DNA from: Epiperipatus broadwayi | Taxonomy: Eukaryota > Onychophora > Udeonychophora > Euonychophora > Peripatidae | NCBI GenBank assembly: GCA_028023455.1 | Contig: JAQFVV010000206.1 | Location: forward strand, 2,031,361-2,095,360 | DNA: 64,000 nt | Reading direction: 5' to 3' | Shown: one piece after another, positions 38,596-51,008 of the stretch | Position numbering within the stretch: the stretch's first letter is position 1 | Layout: each line of letters opens with the position of its first letter | Notes under the pieces: model-generated | Seen by the model: only the letters and a program-made list of their open reading frames with translations | Told to the model about the DNA's origin: nothing | Databases searched by the model: none | Program-made: the position numbers and the translations under genes

Positions 38596-41496
38596 CCTAT
38601 ACAATGGTCAGATTTGTGCATTAATGTAACAAAATCCACAGTTCAGGCAAAATGTAACAAAGCTGACCATATTGAGATGGTGAGGTCTTACTTCAACTCA
38701 TTTAACCAGACTCTGTGATTTAATACCCTATGAATCACATTTCTGAGGTTACACTTAGTCTCAATTTCTCTTGCAAGCCAACATAGAAAAGGGAGGAGCA
38801 TGAGACTCCCAGGAAAAACTAATAAATTAACTATAAAATAAAGACTAAATAAACTACTCGATAGTCTATGGCTTAATGAGATAATGCATAATATGTATTA
38901 ATAAAGATTGAATGACTTGAGATCAATTGTGAGAAAACATATTAAACAATAATAATTTTAAATATGTTTAATAAAATAAGATATTAAATGCATTAATCAA
39001 ATATAAAAGAACAGAACTATTTAGCATTGGTTGAATGGGGTAAACTAATAAATTAACTATAAAATAAAGACTAAATAAACTACTCGATAGTCTATGGCTT
39101 AATGAGATAATGCATAATATGTATTAATAAAGATTGAATGACTTGAGATCAATTGTGAGAAAACATATTAAACAATAATAATTTTAAATATGTTTAATAA
39201 AATAAGATATTAAATGCATTAATCAAATATAAAAGAACAGAACTATTTAGCATTGGTTGAATGGGGTACACATGCAGACGTTATAATAGGGATGAGGTAG
39301 ATTATGATACAATAGTCTCATCTTGATAGCAATGTAATTTATATAATTAATTATCTGTGGTCTATGACCCATGCCTAGTATGGTATTCAAAGGTATTCTT
39401 TAGGTTTGTTAGTGATAAGTTAAACTTTGGCCAGGGTGACACTTATCTGGAACATCTAACGATTTATTTTAATATTATATCAATGAGCAATTAATATGCT
39501 CAAAATATAGATTCTCTAGGTAAAACCAGATTCCAAGTTCAGATTAATGCTGAAGTTTAGTAGTAAGGTGGAATAAGCTGGTTATGATAGACTGGCATCT
39601 GAGACTATGGTACTAAAATATTAAATAAAAGATTGTGGTGTGAATGTGCTACTAATCATGGGATTCAGAACCTAGTACTCTGTACCCTTGGATCAGATGG
39701 CTTGCTAGTGCAATGAGGAATATTTCTAATTCAATAAGTCACATCAGTTTTGAATGAGATTCTGGACTCTTGTATTACTGTTCTAAAAATATACCTATCC
39801 AAACTAAAGAATGAGTGACCTGTCACTGGAAACCCATTTAAGAAGGCTAGCAAGGCATTATTGCATGTTGTGTGTTTAATAAAGACACATTCACAATGTT
39901 TAAAAATAATACTAATACATATTTAAATAATTAAGAGGTGCACTTAAATATGTATAGTTTCAGCCTGCTGAAACTAAACTGACCCAGTTCTTAAGATAGC
40001 ATATCATAATGATGCTAAGAAAGGGTTAACTAAATATTGATCTAGTTTATATATCGAATGTGTATATAATTCCTTATAACAAGATTAGGGAGGAGAAAGC
40101 ATATTTTGGGCCTTACAACATTTACAAATATGCTTTTAGTATCTTACCTGGTCACTATCAATTGAATATAAGTCACCATGAATATGGGACTATAAATTGT
40201 CCCGAAAGCGCTTGGCGGTAAACTTTAATAATTTCTTTTACAATTAATAGCTTCATTATCTGTGTGCAGAGCACATTTATATATTAATTTAGTTTAAGTG
40301 TTAATGAAGTAAAATCTTAACTAACTAATAGATGTAATAATAATTTGAACTGATTAAGGAAACCTTACTAAATATACTAATAAATATTAAATAACCAAAC
40401 ATAGATAACAATAAGCATGTAGTGATCTGTTGTTACCTCGTGGAATAGAATTTCAAAGCAGTGATTTCCATCAGCTAAAGAGCAATGATAATATTATATT
40501 GGAGAGCTTCTAATTGTCTCCCCTGAGAGTTTACTAAATTAATTATTCTCTGCTTTAAAATATTGGCATATCATAACATATAAATTTAATAAAAGAAAAA
40601 AATCCAAATTAGAAAGATAGGTAGGGACACATATTACAGTCAAAGAATAAGTTACACCAAAATTAATTTTATAGGCAAGATTATAGTTGCATTTACAGAT
40701 TTACTTTATAAGAATTTTAATTACATGAGAATTTATAATTTAATGAATGTTCATAATAGCTATCTTAACTAAAATATTACAAGTATTAAAATTAGATTTA
40801 TAGAGCTCTGTGGTGAAGATGTAATACCAATTTTCTTCTTGAAGCTGAGTTGTCCATTGACACTTTCTTCTGGATAAGTTGTTCATACACTATGTCTTTC
40901 CTTAACAGCAGTTGGTGGCTGGACTTCTCCATCCTGGCAGTGATGATTGGGATGTCAGCATGTAGGATGGAATGGGCACCATTCTCCCAAAGAAAGATGG
41001 CAAATATGTGGCCTTATCAGCTGCTCATGATAAGATCGAACTTGTGTGGGTTCATGTGCAACAACTTAGATTATTGAGTGTAAATATATTTCAGTGGTGA
41101 AATCTAGGGTTTATATACCAATTTCTATCCCTCTAATATGTTTGTCCACAAGCTAGGTTTGCAGCATAAAAATCCATCAGCTTGTTTACAAATTTTTGCT
41201 TAAAATTACAAATGTGACTTTTTTATTGTTAAAATCTTTAATCAAACAAATTTCATCTTAGCATAGCCAACTCGACCCCAAATTGAATAGAAAATAGTGC
41301 TGCTTGATTGAGTTTGCTTACACTAAAGTTAGGTTTTAAAAATTGTTATAGTCAAATTACAGATTTATTAACATGCAATTTCAAACAGGTGCATGTGGTG
41401 TGATTTCACTTAAAAAGATTGATTTTAAAATTTAGAAATTGTATGTAAACATTTTTTTATATATGTATGCTGGTCACAGGTGAAATTGTATATATA
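38596..41496 (+). repeat. Long repeat family, member B (main part)
   Basis: Homologous to member A from ggtcagatttgtgcatt through ctggtcacaggtgaaattgt. Compared with A it has a 226-bp tandem duplication (38816-39267), a ~40-bp extra segment near 39275-39310 and a ~170-bp extra segment near 40164-40335. Its tail continues at 44985 after member C. Confidence 0.8.
38816..39267 (+). repeat. Perfect 226-bp tandem duplication
   Basis: 38816-39041 and 39042-39267 read as identical, while member A has the sequence once. It is either a very recent duplication or an assembly join error. Confidence 0.95.
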
Positions 41497-44400
41497 TATA
41501 TTCTAATGGTCAAATATGTACATTTACAAAACAAAATCTAGAACTCTGATAGATCATCCTAAGGCTGACCAGTTTTATGGTGGTGGAAGCCACGTCTCTG
41601 GCCCAACCCTAGTTCCTCTACCATTGCTCATAGACTTACTACCTTGCAGATGACACAGTTAAGATCACAGCAGTATTTCCCTTTTTCACGTGCCAGCAGT
41701 AGCACATCAGTAGAACAAAAGACCAGGAAAATTGGCATTCTATTTAATATTGCTATATAGGTATCACGTGGCTTATATATAACTATTAATCATTGAAGCG
41801 ATTTTGATAACTAATAATAAAATGATGAGTCAGTGAGCAAGACTAAGACATGAAGCAAGAGTACATTTAAAATTAATTTAATGAATTTAAAATATGAAAC
41901 AATAATTAAAACCAATATTTCAATGGCTAGGTGTCTGATCTCACATCAGGTGATTAAGGGATGTTTACAGTATAATGGGATTCACATACAAGTGATGGGT
42001 TTTAGAAATAATTTTGCATAGCTGAATTTACATGACTTGGCTTACATATATAGATCAAATCACTCGCAGGTGATTACAAATTTCTAGCCACAAATATTAA
42101 AGTTTTTAAGGTTTATGCATTTTCAGTTTATATATATATAGCATTTAATCACAGACAGGTGATTATAAACTTAGGTTACAATTAATTCATTGATTTAGCT
42201 ATATATATGTGATTCTATCACTCACAGGTGATGAAATTATAATACAATTAGATTTCATACTTTTTATGAGCGTTACTACTAATTTTATGACTATATAAAT
42301 TTGCTCAAGTTTTTTCTATGCCTCATTTATGCTATAATAGGATCTAGAACTGCTTTAAGTTAGTGGAAGTGGCTATAAATTTTAGTAAAGAACAGATTTT
42401 ATCAAGCGTGAATAATTAATATATTCTCTACACAACTAATATACATTTTAAACTGGATTCTAATTCAAATCAAAGCTGAAATAATAATTATAATGGTGGG
42501 ATGAACTGATTATTGGGAGCTAGACTTCAGATACTAATGCATATAGAAACATATAATTCTTTTTGCATCTCATATGTGCCTTATTCATGGGATTTTTACC
42601 AAGTAATGTTTCCCTTCAACCAAACTCATTGCTGTGGAATATGAGGCCTTTTTAGTCTGGAGGATTGAGCAATTTATATTATGTGGGAGTCTTACGCTCT
42701 GAGTGAGTCTCATGCTCCATTATAAAAGATGCAGAATGGTTTGGTGTGTACCAGTCACCATCTGAGGAAGGAAATTGCCTGAACTAAATGTACTGGAGTA
42801 GCCCTAACATGTATGCCCAGTAAAGAAGTACAGCAACAAGTGAGTTACACCGTAGCGTTTCTTAAGGAGGACACATATGCACCGCGGACCATAAAATTAA
42901 GACGCTAATTAAGAGTTTCCTTCATGAAACTACCCTATATCAGTTCATATTATAGTATGTATAATTATACTATTTAGGAAAGTTTATGAATCCAATTTAC
43001 AAAGCTATCTATATAGGCTTTTATTTACTTAAGGAGGATTATAGCATATGGGGAAATTAAAATACAGAATTATAAATTTATGCTGCAATTTATCACTTCA
43101 ACTGAATATTGGTAAAATATTATATTTAAAAGCAAATCTATTTTAGAATAATTATATGCTTGTAATTATATTTCAAATGGGATATTTTATCCATTTCAAA
43201 ACAGAGCTTTTTACTTTGTGCGTCATTACGCATCTTACATATATACGCGAAATGACATATATGAGAATCTTCACTTAATTCTTGCTAATGGTTTAATTAC
43301 AGAGAAAGCTCGGTCTTGAAAACATATAGCATAAACAATATAACATAACTAAAATAATAAGATTTGGCATAGATTTAATTAAGAAATGCAATATTGAAAC
43401 TATGATAAGGTTTCACGTGAGTGAAATCTGAAATTTGGCTTTATTTAAAATTAAACTTATGCGACATTCACTGAAATATGATTGTTTTGATAATTCTAAG
43501 TTTATCAGATTAATGATGGTAAATATTATCACTAACTTAAGATATATAAATTAACTTAAAAATCTTAATAGTTATTTTAAAATAGATCATTGGGTATTAT
43601 ACGTGACTAAATTTATATAAAATATTTAAATTCTAGATTCTAGCAAGTTAAAATTGAATAGTATTTAAGACTAATATGTAACTAAATCAATCATTAATTT
43701 TACAAGTAAACCAACAAATAAAGAAATCATACCAGTAAATCAGATTATTAAATATTAAATGTATTTTCAAATGAAATAATTTATCAAAGCAACTTAAATA
43801 GGAAATCATATATTAAACGTATTTTCAAATCAGGCAAGATTTTAGATTAAAACAAAGTTATTAAGTCATTTCTAATTTTAGGCAAGATTTTAAGATTGAA
43901 ATAAAACAAAATAAAATTTACATTTACATAAGTTTAGTTTACATTATTATTATGGCCATTAGATTAAGATTTAAGCTAGCTTTTTAGAGTTTAGTTTAGT
44001 AGAAAGCTTTAGGATTGAAGGAGTATTTACCATTCTTCTTCTCTTCTTTTTCTGCTGCCAAGTTCTTTATGCATAGTGGGAGCTCTTTAAGTTGTTACGG
44101 TGGTTAGTTCATGTTTCTCCATCTCAGATAGCTTTCCATCGGTGGTGGGAGGCAAGATTTTCAGCCTATTACCCTCACATGCTAATTATTAACTTTCTTC
44201 AATACTTTATTAATATTACAAATTGAATGTGAGTGTCCGAATGCCTTAAAGATGGCTGCTATCACTTATATAGCAATACACCCCCCTCTCTTTCATAATT
44301 GTATTTTCTTAGATCCATTTTCCTAGCTTACTCGCTTATTACGAGGAATCACGGAAGCCTGCTGTGTCAACTTTTAATTAGGTCAAAAAAACCCATTGAC

Positions 44401-44960
44401 ATGCCATAATTTATGCAATTTTCTAATTTTAATTCTAAATATAATTTTAATCAATCTTATACTGGGAAAGATTAATTCTTCTAGCATCACTTTGGCTAGA
44501 AAAACAAATCTAATATATGCGAAAAACATTTTGTTATATATGTAACTCAACCGTTTTAATTTACTGATATATGCAGAATTATGAAATTTCAAATATAAAT
44601 AACTTAATAAATATTTCGAAATAAAGAAATATTAACGTTTTAAATCCTATTAACATTAGTTTTCTAGCATATATGTAGTCTAAAGTTACACATACAACTC
44701 GTTTTTCATTTAATAGTTATTAACACTATGTATGTGCGTATTTTAGAGATTTCTGTCTATATAAATGAATATTTCTTTACATATGTAAATATATATGCAC
44801 ACATGATTGATTATACTTATTTAAGTCTAAATTTAGGTGGATAGTTATAGTATTATTTATAAGATATATGAGAATTTGTTGGTGTTTATATATAACAGAA
44901 TACTACTATAGTATATAGTAGGTGAAACAGTTGGATTGTACAAGCTGACTGTTTCAATAT
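41497..44960 (+). repeat. Long repeat family, member C, nested in B
   Basis: It starts ttctaatggtcaaatatg, parallel to the start of A and B. Landmarks follow in the same order: aactggattctaattcaaat with an agctgaa follow-on, the gtcaccatctgagg region, and the ttctgctgcc/ggtggtggg block near 44050-44150. It ends with gtgaaacag ... ctgtttca at 44923-44957. Divergence from A and B is much higher than between A and B. It sits at a (TA)n tract inside the tail of B. A TATAAAAG at about 42722 may be a promoter element. Confidence 0.6.
41941..42232 (+). repeat. Five ATCAC-NNNCAG-GTGAT palindromes
   Basis: Near-palindromic motifs at 41941, 41982, 42061, 42148 and 42218 (for example atcactcgcaggtgat). 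Four contain CAGGTG, an E-box core. Three are preceded by a tatatata stretch at a similar distance, so a ~70-90-bp degenerate tandem unit underlies them. A related ggtcacaggtga occurs near the tails of A and B. Confidence 0.6.
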
Positions 44961-44984
44961 ATATATATATGTGTGTGTGTGTAT

Positions 44985-45275
44985 GTGTGTGTGTGTAATC
45001 TTTAGGAAAATAATTAAATAAATTTATACTCATACATTTATAATAATTTAAACATTTAAATATAATTGTGCTGTAACATCACTAAATCTATTACACATCA
45101 CAGCTCATACTCACATGTATATAGGTATGCTGACACATATATAATAATGTTTACATATATATATACAGATATATAGATATACATGCTTTCAATGGGATTC
45201 AAAGCTGGTATAAATAGTAATATGGGATATAGTAGGTGAAACATGTAGTCTGGAATACACCATTTCAATAGGCAA
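44985..45275 (+). repeat. Tail of repeat member B, after nested member C
   Basis: aggaaaataattaaataaat through gtgctgtaacatcactaaat to gggattcaaagctggtataa matches 33785-34050 of member A. In A this directly follows the ctggtcacaggtga stretch, so C separates the two halves of B. Confidence 0.8.
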
Positions 45276-46204
45276 TATAAAATGAACAGAGATTACAAAG
45301 AGAATAAAAACACATATTTGGAAAACTATGATAGACATCAGATTAGGAATTCCACTTGATAATTGTAATGAAATTATATTCATATAATAATTATAAAATT
45401 TTCAGTGCCTTATAATAATAGATTCATATAATAAATGTACACATTTTACTTTAAAAATATGATTATTAAGCTCATCATCAATTCCTCCAATACATCTTAC
45501 AAGCTTCAGTCTTTCGTAATAATTCATAATTTTCTCAATATTATCTTAAATTAAGTTTTTTTTTATGAAAGTTAACTCTTGGAATCCAATCTAAAATCAC
45601 TCTAGTCATCAATTCAATTATTTTTATCTTCTTAGTGTATGCTTAGTTAATTTTTTTCTATATATAATATCAAGAAGATATTGGTTGACAAGTATTTTTA
45701 TAAAAAAGTACATAAATTAACCATAAGAATATAACTTCTCTCTATCAATAATAAAAGTTATATTGCACTAAATTAATTTTTGTAGATAATGTTACAACAC
45801 AAAAATGTTTAACACAGATTGTGGGATGCTTGCCTTATGGATAATAATAGCTAGAAATCAATTCATTGATCATTCTGGTTAGTGAACTGGGTTAGTTAAA
45901 AGCTACTTTAAAATTTAAGGTAAAGCAGGCTTTTTAATGAATAACCCATTTCATGACAAATACTTCTCTAACATCCCTTGAAACAGCAATTTTTGTCAAA
46001 CATTTGTATTGTTAGATAATGAATATTTAAGTGATTTTCTATCCTTGTTTTATTTCTAGTTAAGGATAACTAGTCCATTCTCTTACTATGATAAGAGAAA
46101 ATTAATAACTGAATGTCAAATAGCATTTATTTCACATTGACACAAGATTTAATGAAACAACAAGTGAGTAAAAGTCCCATTAAAATCTGATCAGTATTAA
46201 TATT
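45276..46204. other. AT-rich sequence
   Basis: No repeat or coding signal that I can defend. Confidence 0.5.
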
Positions 46205-46651
<447 letters not shown>

Positions 46652-47447
46652 GTTAACTTAATTTAGCAATTAAATGTATATGAAGATAGAGCAGAGCTGA
46701 CCAATTTCCAAGCACCACATCTATTTTTTCTATTGTTTGGTTATAAATTAAATTAAATTTTTTAAATATTGAAATTTTGGAGTCATATTAATATTAATGT
46801 AGATGTAAATATGGTACAATCAGTTATGAAAGCATAATAATTGATTATGTTATATTTACATCTAATGTTATTTTTCATTCCACTCATAAAATTTAACACG
46901 TTTGACAAATTTATACTTATTTACATTGTAAAACTGATAATAGAAAGATGCATTCTATTTTTTAGTTTGCTAAACATATTATGATCGATTTGGTTAATTA
47001 TTTCACAGCTAGATGGAGGTTGGGCAGCTCTTCTCAATACAGAAAGTGGCTTATTAGTTTATATGCTGGGTTTGGGAAAAGACAAGGGGGTTTTAGATCT
47101 AAAGGCCATGGAGTTGACAAAGATTACGTTGTGGAAATGGGATGGAGCAGGGTAGAAAAAAATATGGGAAAACTTGGGATGGGGAATGGAAAGGGGTTCA
47201 AAGTGGCTAACAGGTTTCTCTGGGCATAGTTTCTGAGAGATTCCTGATTCTGTATAAGGAGAAGTCACAGTGTATCACATCACATCACATAATAGCTATT
47301 TTTATACAAATATCTCATATTGAAATAAATAATAGAAATTAAATATGTTGACTTAGTTAGAAAAAATATGTTATTATGTATCATTGATATACAAATAAAT
47401 ATAACAAGTTTGCAGAATTTTTTTTTTTAGAATTCAATTTTCTTTTT
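46652..47447. other. AT-rich spacer with a GC-richer patch at 46990-47270
   Basis: The patch (gggaaaagacaaggggg, ggatggggaatgg) has short open frames on both strands, neither with a recognisable domain. It may be an old repeat or coding fragment. Confidence 0.4.
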
Positions 47448-47473
47448 TGTTGTTGTTGTTGTTGTTGTTGTTG
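47448..47473. repeat. (GTT)n microsatellite
   Basis: Eight to nine perfect GTT units. Confidence 0.95.
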
Positions 47474-47562
47474 CAGCTTTCTTTTTGTGATACGACTTCT
47501 CCTAAATAGTCAAAATAAAAGCCATAGATCTCATGACCCTATTCTATTAAGCTTGTAAGTTA

Positions 47563-47783
47563 TAAACAATGAGGATTGCCAATTCCTCAACAAACTTTGT
47601 GATAATTGCTTAGCTAGAGAAAGCATTTAAAATATCTCTGTCAGCACCCCCCTCCTGAACCCTAGCATGAAACCATGGTCAGAGGTTTGTGGGGGGGGGT
47701 CCTGACAGAAATATTTTAAATGCTTTCTCTACCTAAGCATTTATCACAAAGCCTGTTGGGGAATTGGCAATCCACATTGTTTA
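47563..47783. repeat. Hairpin MITE, ~94-bp arms
   Basis: Arms 47563-47656 and 47690-47783 are inverted copies with few mismatches (aggattgccaattcc against ggaattggcaatcc). The loop is ~33 bp and includes a G9 run. acttctccta occurs just right of the hairpin (47784 onward) and again at about 47494; the left one is ~60 bp away, so it is not a clean target duplication. Confidence 0.8.
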
Positions 47784-48155
47784 CTTCTCCTAAAATTTGA
47801 AAAAAATTTGAATTTACTAATTCAGTATGAAGAATACTTTTTCTCTTTGCTATCTTAGATTGAGATATACAAAAAAATTAAAAATAAATGTTTTAATGAG
47901 TAAAAAAGTTTTGATTGCAATCATCTTACAACAATTAACTTTGAGAATTTGTTAGCATAAACTTTTAGATGCTGCAAAGTTATTAAAGCTACTGGTTTTT
48001 CATTTTATTAATACTAAGATATTTGAATCATTAGAATATCACTTTAAATATTTGTTTAAAAATATTCCAAATATTTCATCGAATGTAAATATTGTGAAAT
48101 ATTTTTGTCTATGTAATTTATTTACAATAAGTACATAATTTTAATAAAAAATAAT
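47784..48155. other. AT-rich spacer up to the Merlin-like element
   Basis: Nothing definable. Its last 8 bases (aaaataat, 48148-48155) are the left target-site duplication of the next element. Confidence 0.7.
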
Positions 48156-48201
48156 GGTTGTCATCTGATCCTTTGTGTCAGTCACTAGAGGCGCGATTTC
48201 T
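48156..48201 (+). repeat. Left terminal inverted repeat of the Merlin-like element
   Basis: Begins GGTTGTCATCTGATCCTT. Paired with 50749-50794 in inverted orientation. Confidence 0.95.
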
Positions 48202-48371
48202 AATCAAAAACACATTAATATAATGTTTCCGGGCCAGCGATTCTCTATTAATATAGATTTTTTTTTTTGTTTGTTTGTTTGTTTACAAAGTTTACTTTCT
48301 TTCGTTTCTGAATTATTTTTCCCAAATAATATTTTTGATGATGGTATAATAATAGTTGTTTTTTTTTTGGG

Positions 48372-49860
48372 ATTGCCGAAATTTAAGAGAGAACGGATCT
48401 TTTTTGGTGTGTGTTCAAATAGTAATTTGTGTTTTTTTTTAAAATAGTATTACTGTTTTTGTAAAATTGGATTGCCAAAATTTAAGTGAGAACAGGTCTT
48501 TTTTGGTATGTGTTCAAATAGTAATTTGTGTTTTTTTTTTTAAAATAGTATTACTGTTTTTGTAAGATTGGATTGCCGAAATTTAAGAGAGAACGGGTTT
48601 TTTTTGGATGGATCTTTAAATAATAATTGACGTTACTTTGATAGGTTTCCATTTGATTGCCGAGAACAATTAGTGGGAGGGGTGTTTTTGTGTATGATTA
48701 AATAATTTACATTACTTTTATAGGTTTACATTTGATTGCCGACAACAATTATCAGGAGAAGTGTTGTTTATTTTTTCACGTGTGTGTATGTTTAAATAAA
48801 AATTAAAACCGTTACTTTTATCGGTATACATTTGATTAATGACCGATATGACTTCCTTTCGTTTATAAATTATGATTTTTGTTTCTATGAATAAATATTT
48901 TTGACAATGGGACAATAATAGTTGTTGTTTGTTTAATTTTTATTGACAATAGATTGTTTTTCGGTGTAGTTTCAAATAGTAATTTGGGTTACGTTTAAAT
49001 AATAAGTTATCGACTTACTTTGATTGTTTTACATTTGTTTGACACTAATTATTGGGAGGGTGTTTTTTTTGTGTGTACAGTTGTAGACAACAATTATTGG
49101 GTGAAGGGGTGGGTTAACCGTTTAAACAATAGTAGTTTTAAGTTACGGTCTTACTTTGATTGGTTTACATTTGATTGCCGATACTAATTATTGGGAGGGG
49201 TGTTTTTTTGTATGTACAATTGTAGTCAACAATTATTGGGGAAAAGGGTGTAACCATTTAAAGAATAGTAGTTTACGTTACTTTTAGTGGTGGTGTACAT
49301 TTGATTGCTGACAATAATTAGTGAGAGGGGTGGGTGTTTTTGGATGATGATTAAATACTAATTTACCTTCCTTTTTATTTTATATTTGATTGCGGACAGC
49401 AATTATTTGAAGAAAGGGTTTTTTTTGTGTGTGTGTGTATGTTTAAATCAAAATTGAAGTTACTTTTATATATTACATTTGATTGACAACCGATTGACTT
49501 TTTTTTCGTTTATAAATTATTGTTTTGGTTTCCCAAAAACCTAATATTTTTGACAATGGGACAATAATAGTTCTTAACTTGATTATTATTGACAAGAAAG
49601 AATCTTTTTTGGTGTACGTTTAAATAGTAATTTGGGTTGTGTTTAAATAGTAATACTGTTTTTAAAAATTTAAGTGACAAAATTAAAGAAACAACGGGGG
49701 AGGGGGGTATGGATCTTTAAATAATAATTTTCATTACTTTAATTTGTTTACATTTGATTGACAACAATTAGTGAGAGGGGTGTTTTTGTGTATTTTTTAA
49801 ATAATAATTTACATTTTTTGGTTAACAACAATTATTGTGTGTGTATGTTATGTTACTTTA
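48372..49860 (+). repeat. Degenerate tandem repeats replacing the transposon interior
   Basis: Units of ~100 bp begin gattgccgaaatttaag at 48372, 48470 and 48571. A second unit type, with acatttgattgccga and caattattgggagggg, recurs irregularly from ~48640 to ~49850. GTGTGT and T-runs are interspersed. No coding potential. Confidence 0.75.
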
Positions 49861-49873
49861 TTTATCAATTTGG

Positions 49874-50216
49874 TTAATAATATTTACTGGTAGACATTTC
49901 AATATCATTAATGGCATGCTGTACGGTCAACTCGTCATGGCTCCAGTAATGCAGCAAATGTAAAGACTTGATGAATGGCATTTGAAATCCCTCAAACCAG
50001 CTGCCTTTTCGAAGTGCACATTTCTTTCGGCAAGAACAAGACTTACAAATGAAAGTGCAAAGATCTTTATGGACCTCAAGTCTCATACATTCACCACATA
50101 AACATCTTTTTTTCTTTCTGCAGGATGTTTTTCTGCTGTAGAAATGTTACAGCACTGGCGGCTTCCATGTCTGGCAATTCCCATCTTTTCATATTTTCTG
50201 TTTTCGAATTTGCCAT
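49874..50216 (-). pseudogene. 5' part of a Merlin/ISXO2-type transposase, frameshifted and truncated
   Basis: A minus-strand ATG at 50216-50214 opens a frame with FLQQKNILQKEK. One extra A in an A-run near 50110-50120 breaks it. The next frame continues with CLCGEC, then ICKSC, then KGSWFEGFQMPFIKSLHLLH and YWSHDELTVQHA, and stops at 49874 just past DIEMSTS. The two C-x2-C pairs fit a zinc-binding N-terminal domain, followed by the G-x-W-F-E-G segment found in ISXO2-like transposases. The catalytic core is absent, so the protein cannot cut DNA. This identification rests on pattern recognition alone. Confidence 0.8.
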
Positions 50217-50556
50217 ACTTTTTGTCTCAGAAAATTTCTCGCTGAAACATGACTCAAAGCATGATCTTTAAAATATTACCCTAACCCACCATAATCGAAA
50301 ATTTAGGAGGAATATAAATTTATGAGGAACAATCACGATACTATTTAAATTGTTAAAATGTAACAGTACATCAATTCGTCTTAAAAAAAAAAGGTACCAA
50401 TGAAAATTTAAATAATTTTGACACGATCAAATTAATACATCCTCGTACGATATTGTTACATCAAATACATAACACAGCATTACGATATAGTGCATGACAC
50501 AAACAACTATGGTATTTTTCTCTGCTTTTAGCTTCGGAAAAAGCCACACCATTAGC

Positions 50557-50706
50557 CGCTAAGCCAAGTTAACATTCTTTCTAGATTTTATCGTAGAAAG
50601 AAGACTTAACTCCGAGTTAACAGTCTACCTTTTAGCATAGAAAGAAGACTTAACTCTGAGTTAACAATCTTTCTAGGATTTATTTTAGAAAGAATGCTTA
50701 AAGGCT
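50557..50706. repeat. Internal palindrome of the Merlin-like element
   Basis: aagccaagttaacattcttt is opposed by the complement of agaaagaatgcttaaaggctt. Two copies of tagaaagaagacttaactc lie between, each followed by a palindromic ttaactcNgagttaa. Confidence 0.7.
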
Positions 50707-50748
50707 TGGGTGCGGCCACGGAAACAGCATATTTCTAGAAATTTAGCT

Positions 50749-50794
50749 AGAAATCCCACCTCTAGCAGCTGACATGAAGGATCAGATGACAACC
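50749..50794 (-). repeat. Right terminal inverted repeat of the Merlin-like element
   Basis: Ends aaggatcagatgacaacc, the complement of the left terminus, immediately before the second aaaataat. Confidence 0.95.
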
Positions 50795-50897
50795 AAAATA
50801 ATAAATGGCATCTACTCATAGTTTGAATGTATTTTAAAGTAAAAAAACTAGATTGAAATTAAACTTTAAATTAAATACAATTCAATGTGTATATAAT

Positions 50898-51008
50898 CAA
50901 AGGGAGTAAATCATTCTCCCCTAGGCTATGACTTAATAACACTCTAAATGCTGAACATTTAGAGTACTATTAAGTCATAGCCTGAGAGAGGGTGATTTAC
51001 TCCCTTTG
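50898..51008. repeat. 111-bp near-perfect hairpin
   Basis: 53-bp arms (50898-50950 and 50956-51008) with a 5-base loop ctgaa. Only a few mismatches. It lies ~100 bp from the Merlin-like element but does not share its termini. It could be a mini-MITE or a small hairpin RNA source. Confidence 0.9.

Larger units (their letters stand above)
48156..50794 (-). mobile_element. Merlin-like DNA transposon, defective
   Basis: 46-bp terminal inverted repeats (48156-48201 and 50749-50794) are identical for the first 18 bases (ggttgtcatctgatcctt) and about 85% identical overall. Both flanks carry the 8-bp duplication aaaataat (48148-48155 and 50795-50802). Eight- to nine-bp duplications are typical of Merlin elements. 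The interior encodes, on the minus strand, the start of an IS1016/ISXO2-type transposase, with the catalytic part missing. The remaining ~1.6 kb is degenerate tandem repeat. The element is therefore a non-autonomous derivative with an intact insertion signature. Confidence 0.88.

Noticed and set aside
41497-44960. Member C as a Helitron (TC start, hairpin near the 3' end)
   Set aside because: No CTRR end follows the hairpin and the insertion point is in a TA microsatellite, so the diagnostic features are incomplete.
46981-47268. Overlapping open frames on both strands in a GC-richer patch
   Set aside because: Neither frame shows a recognisable motif; overlapping open frames are expected when AT-rich stop codons are locally scarce.
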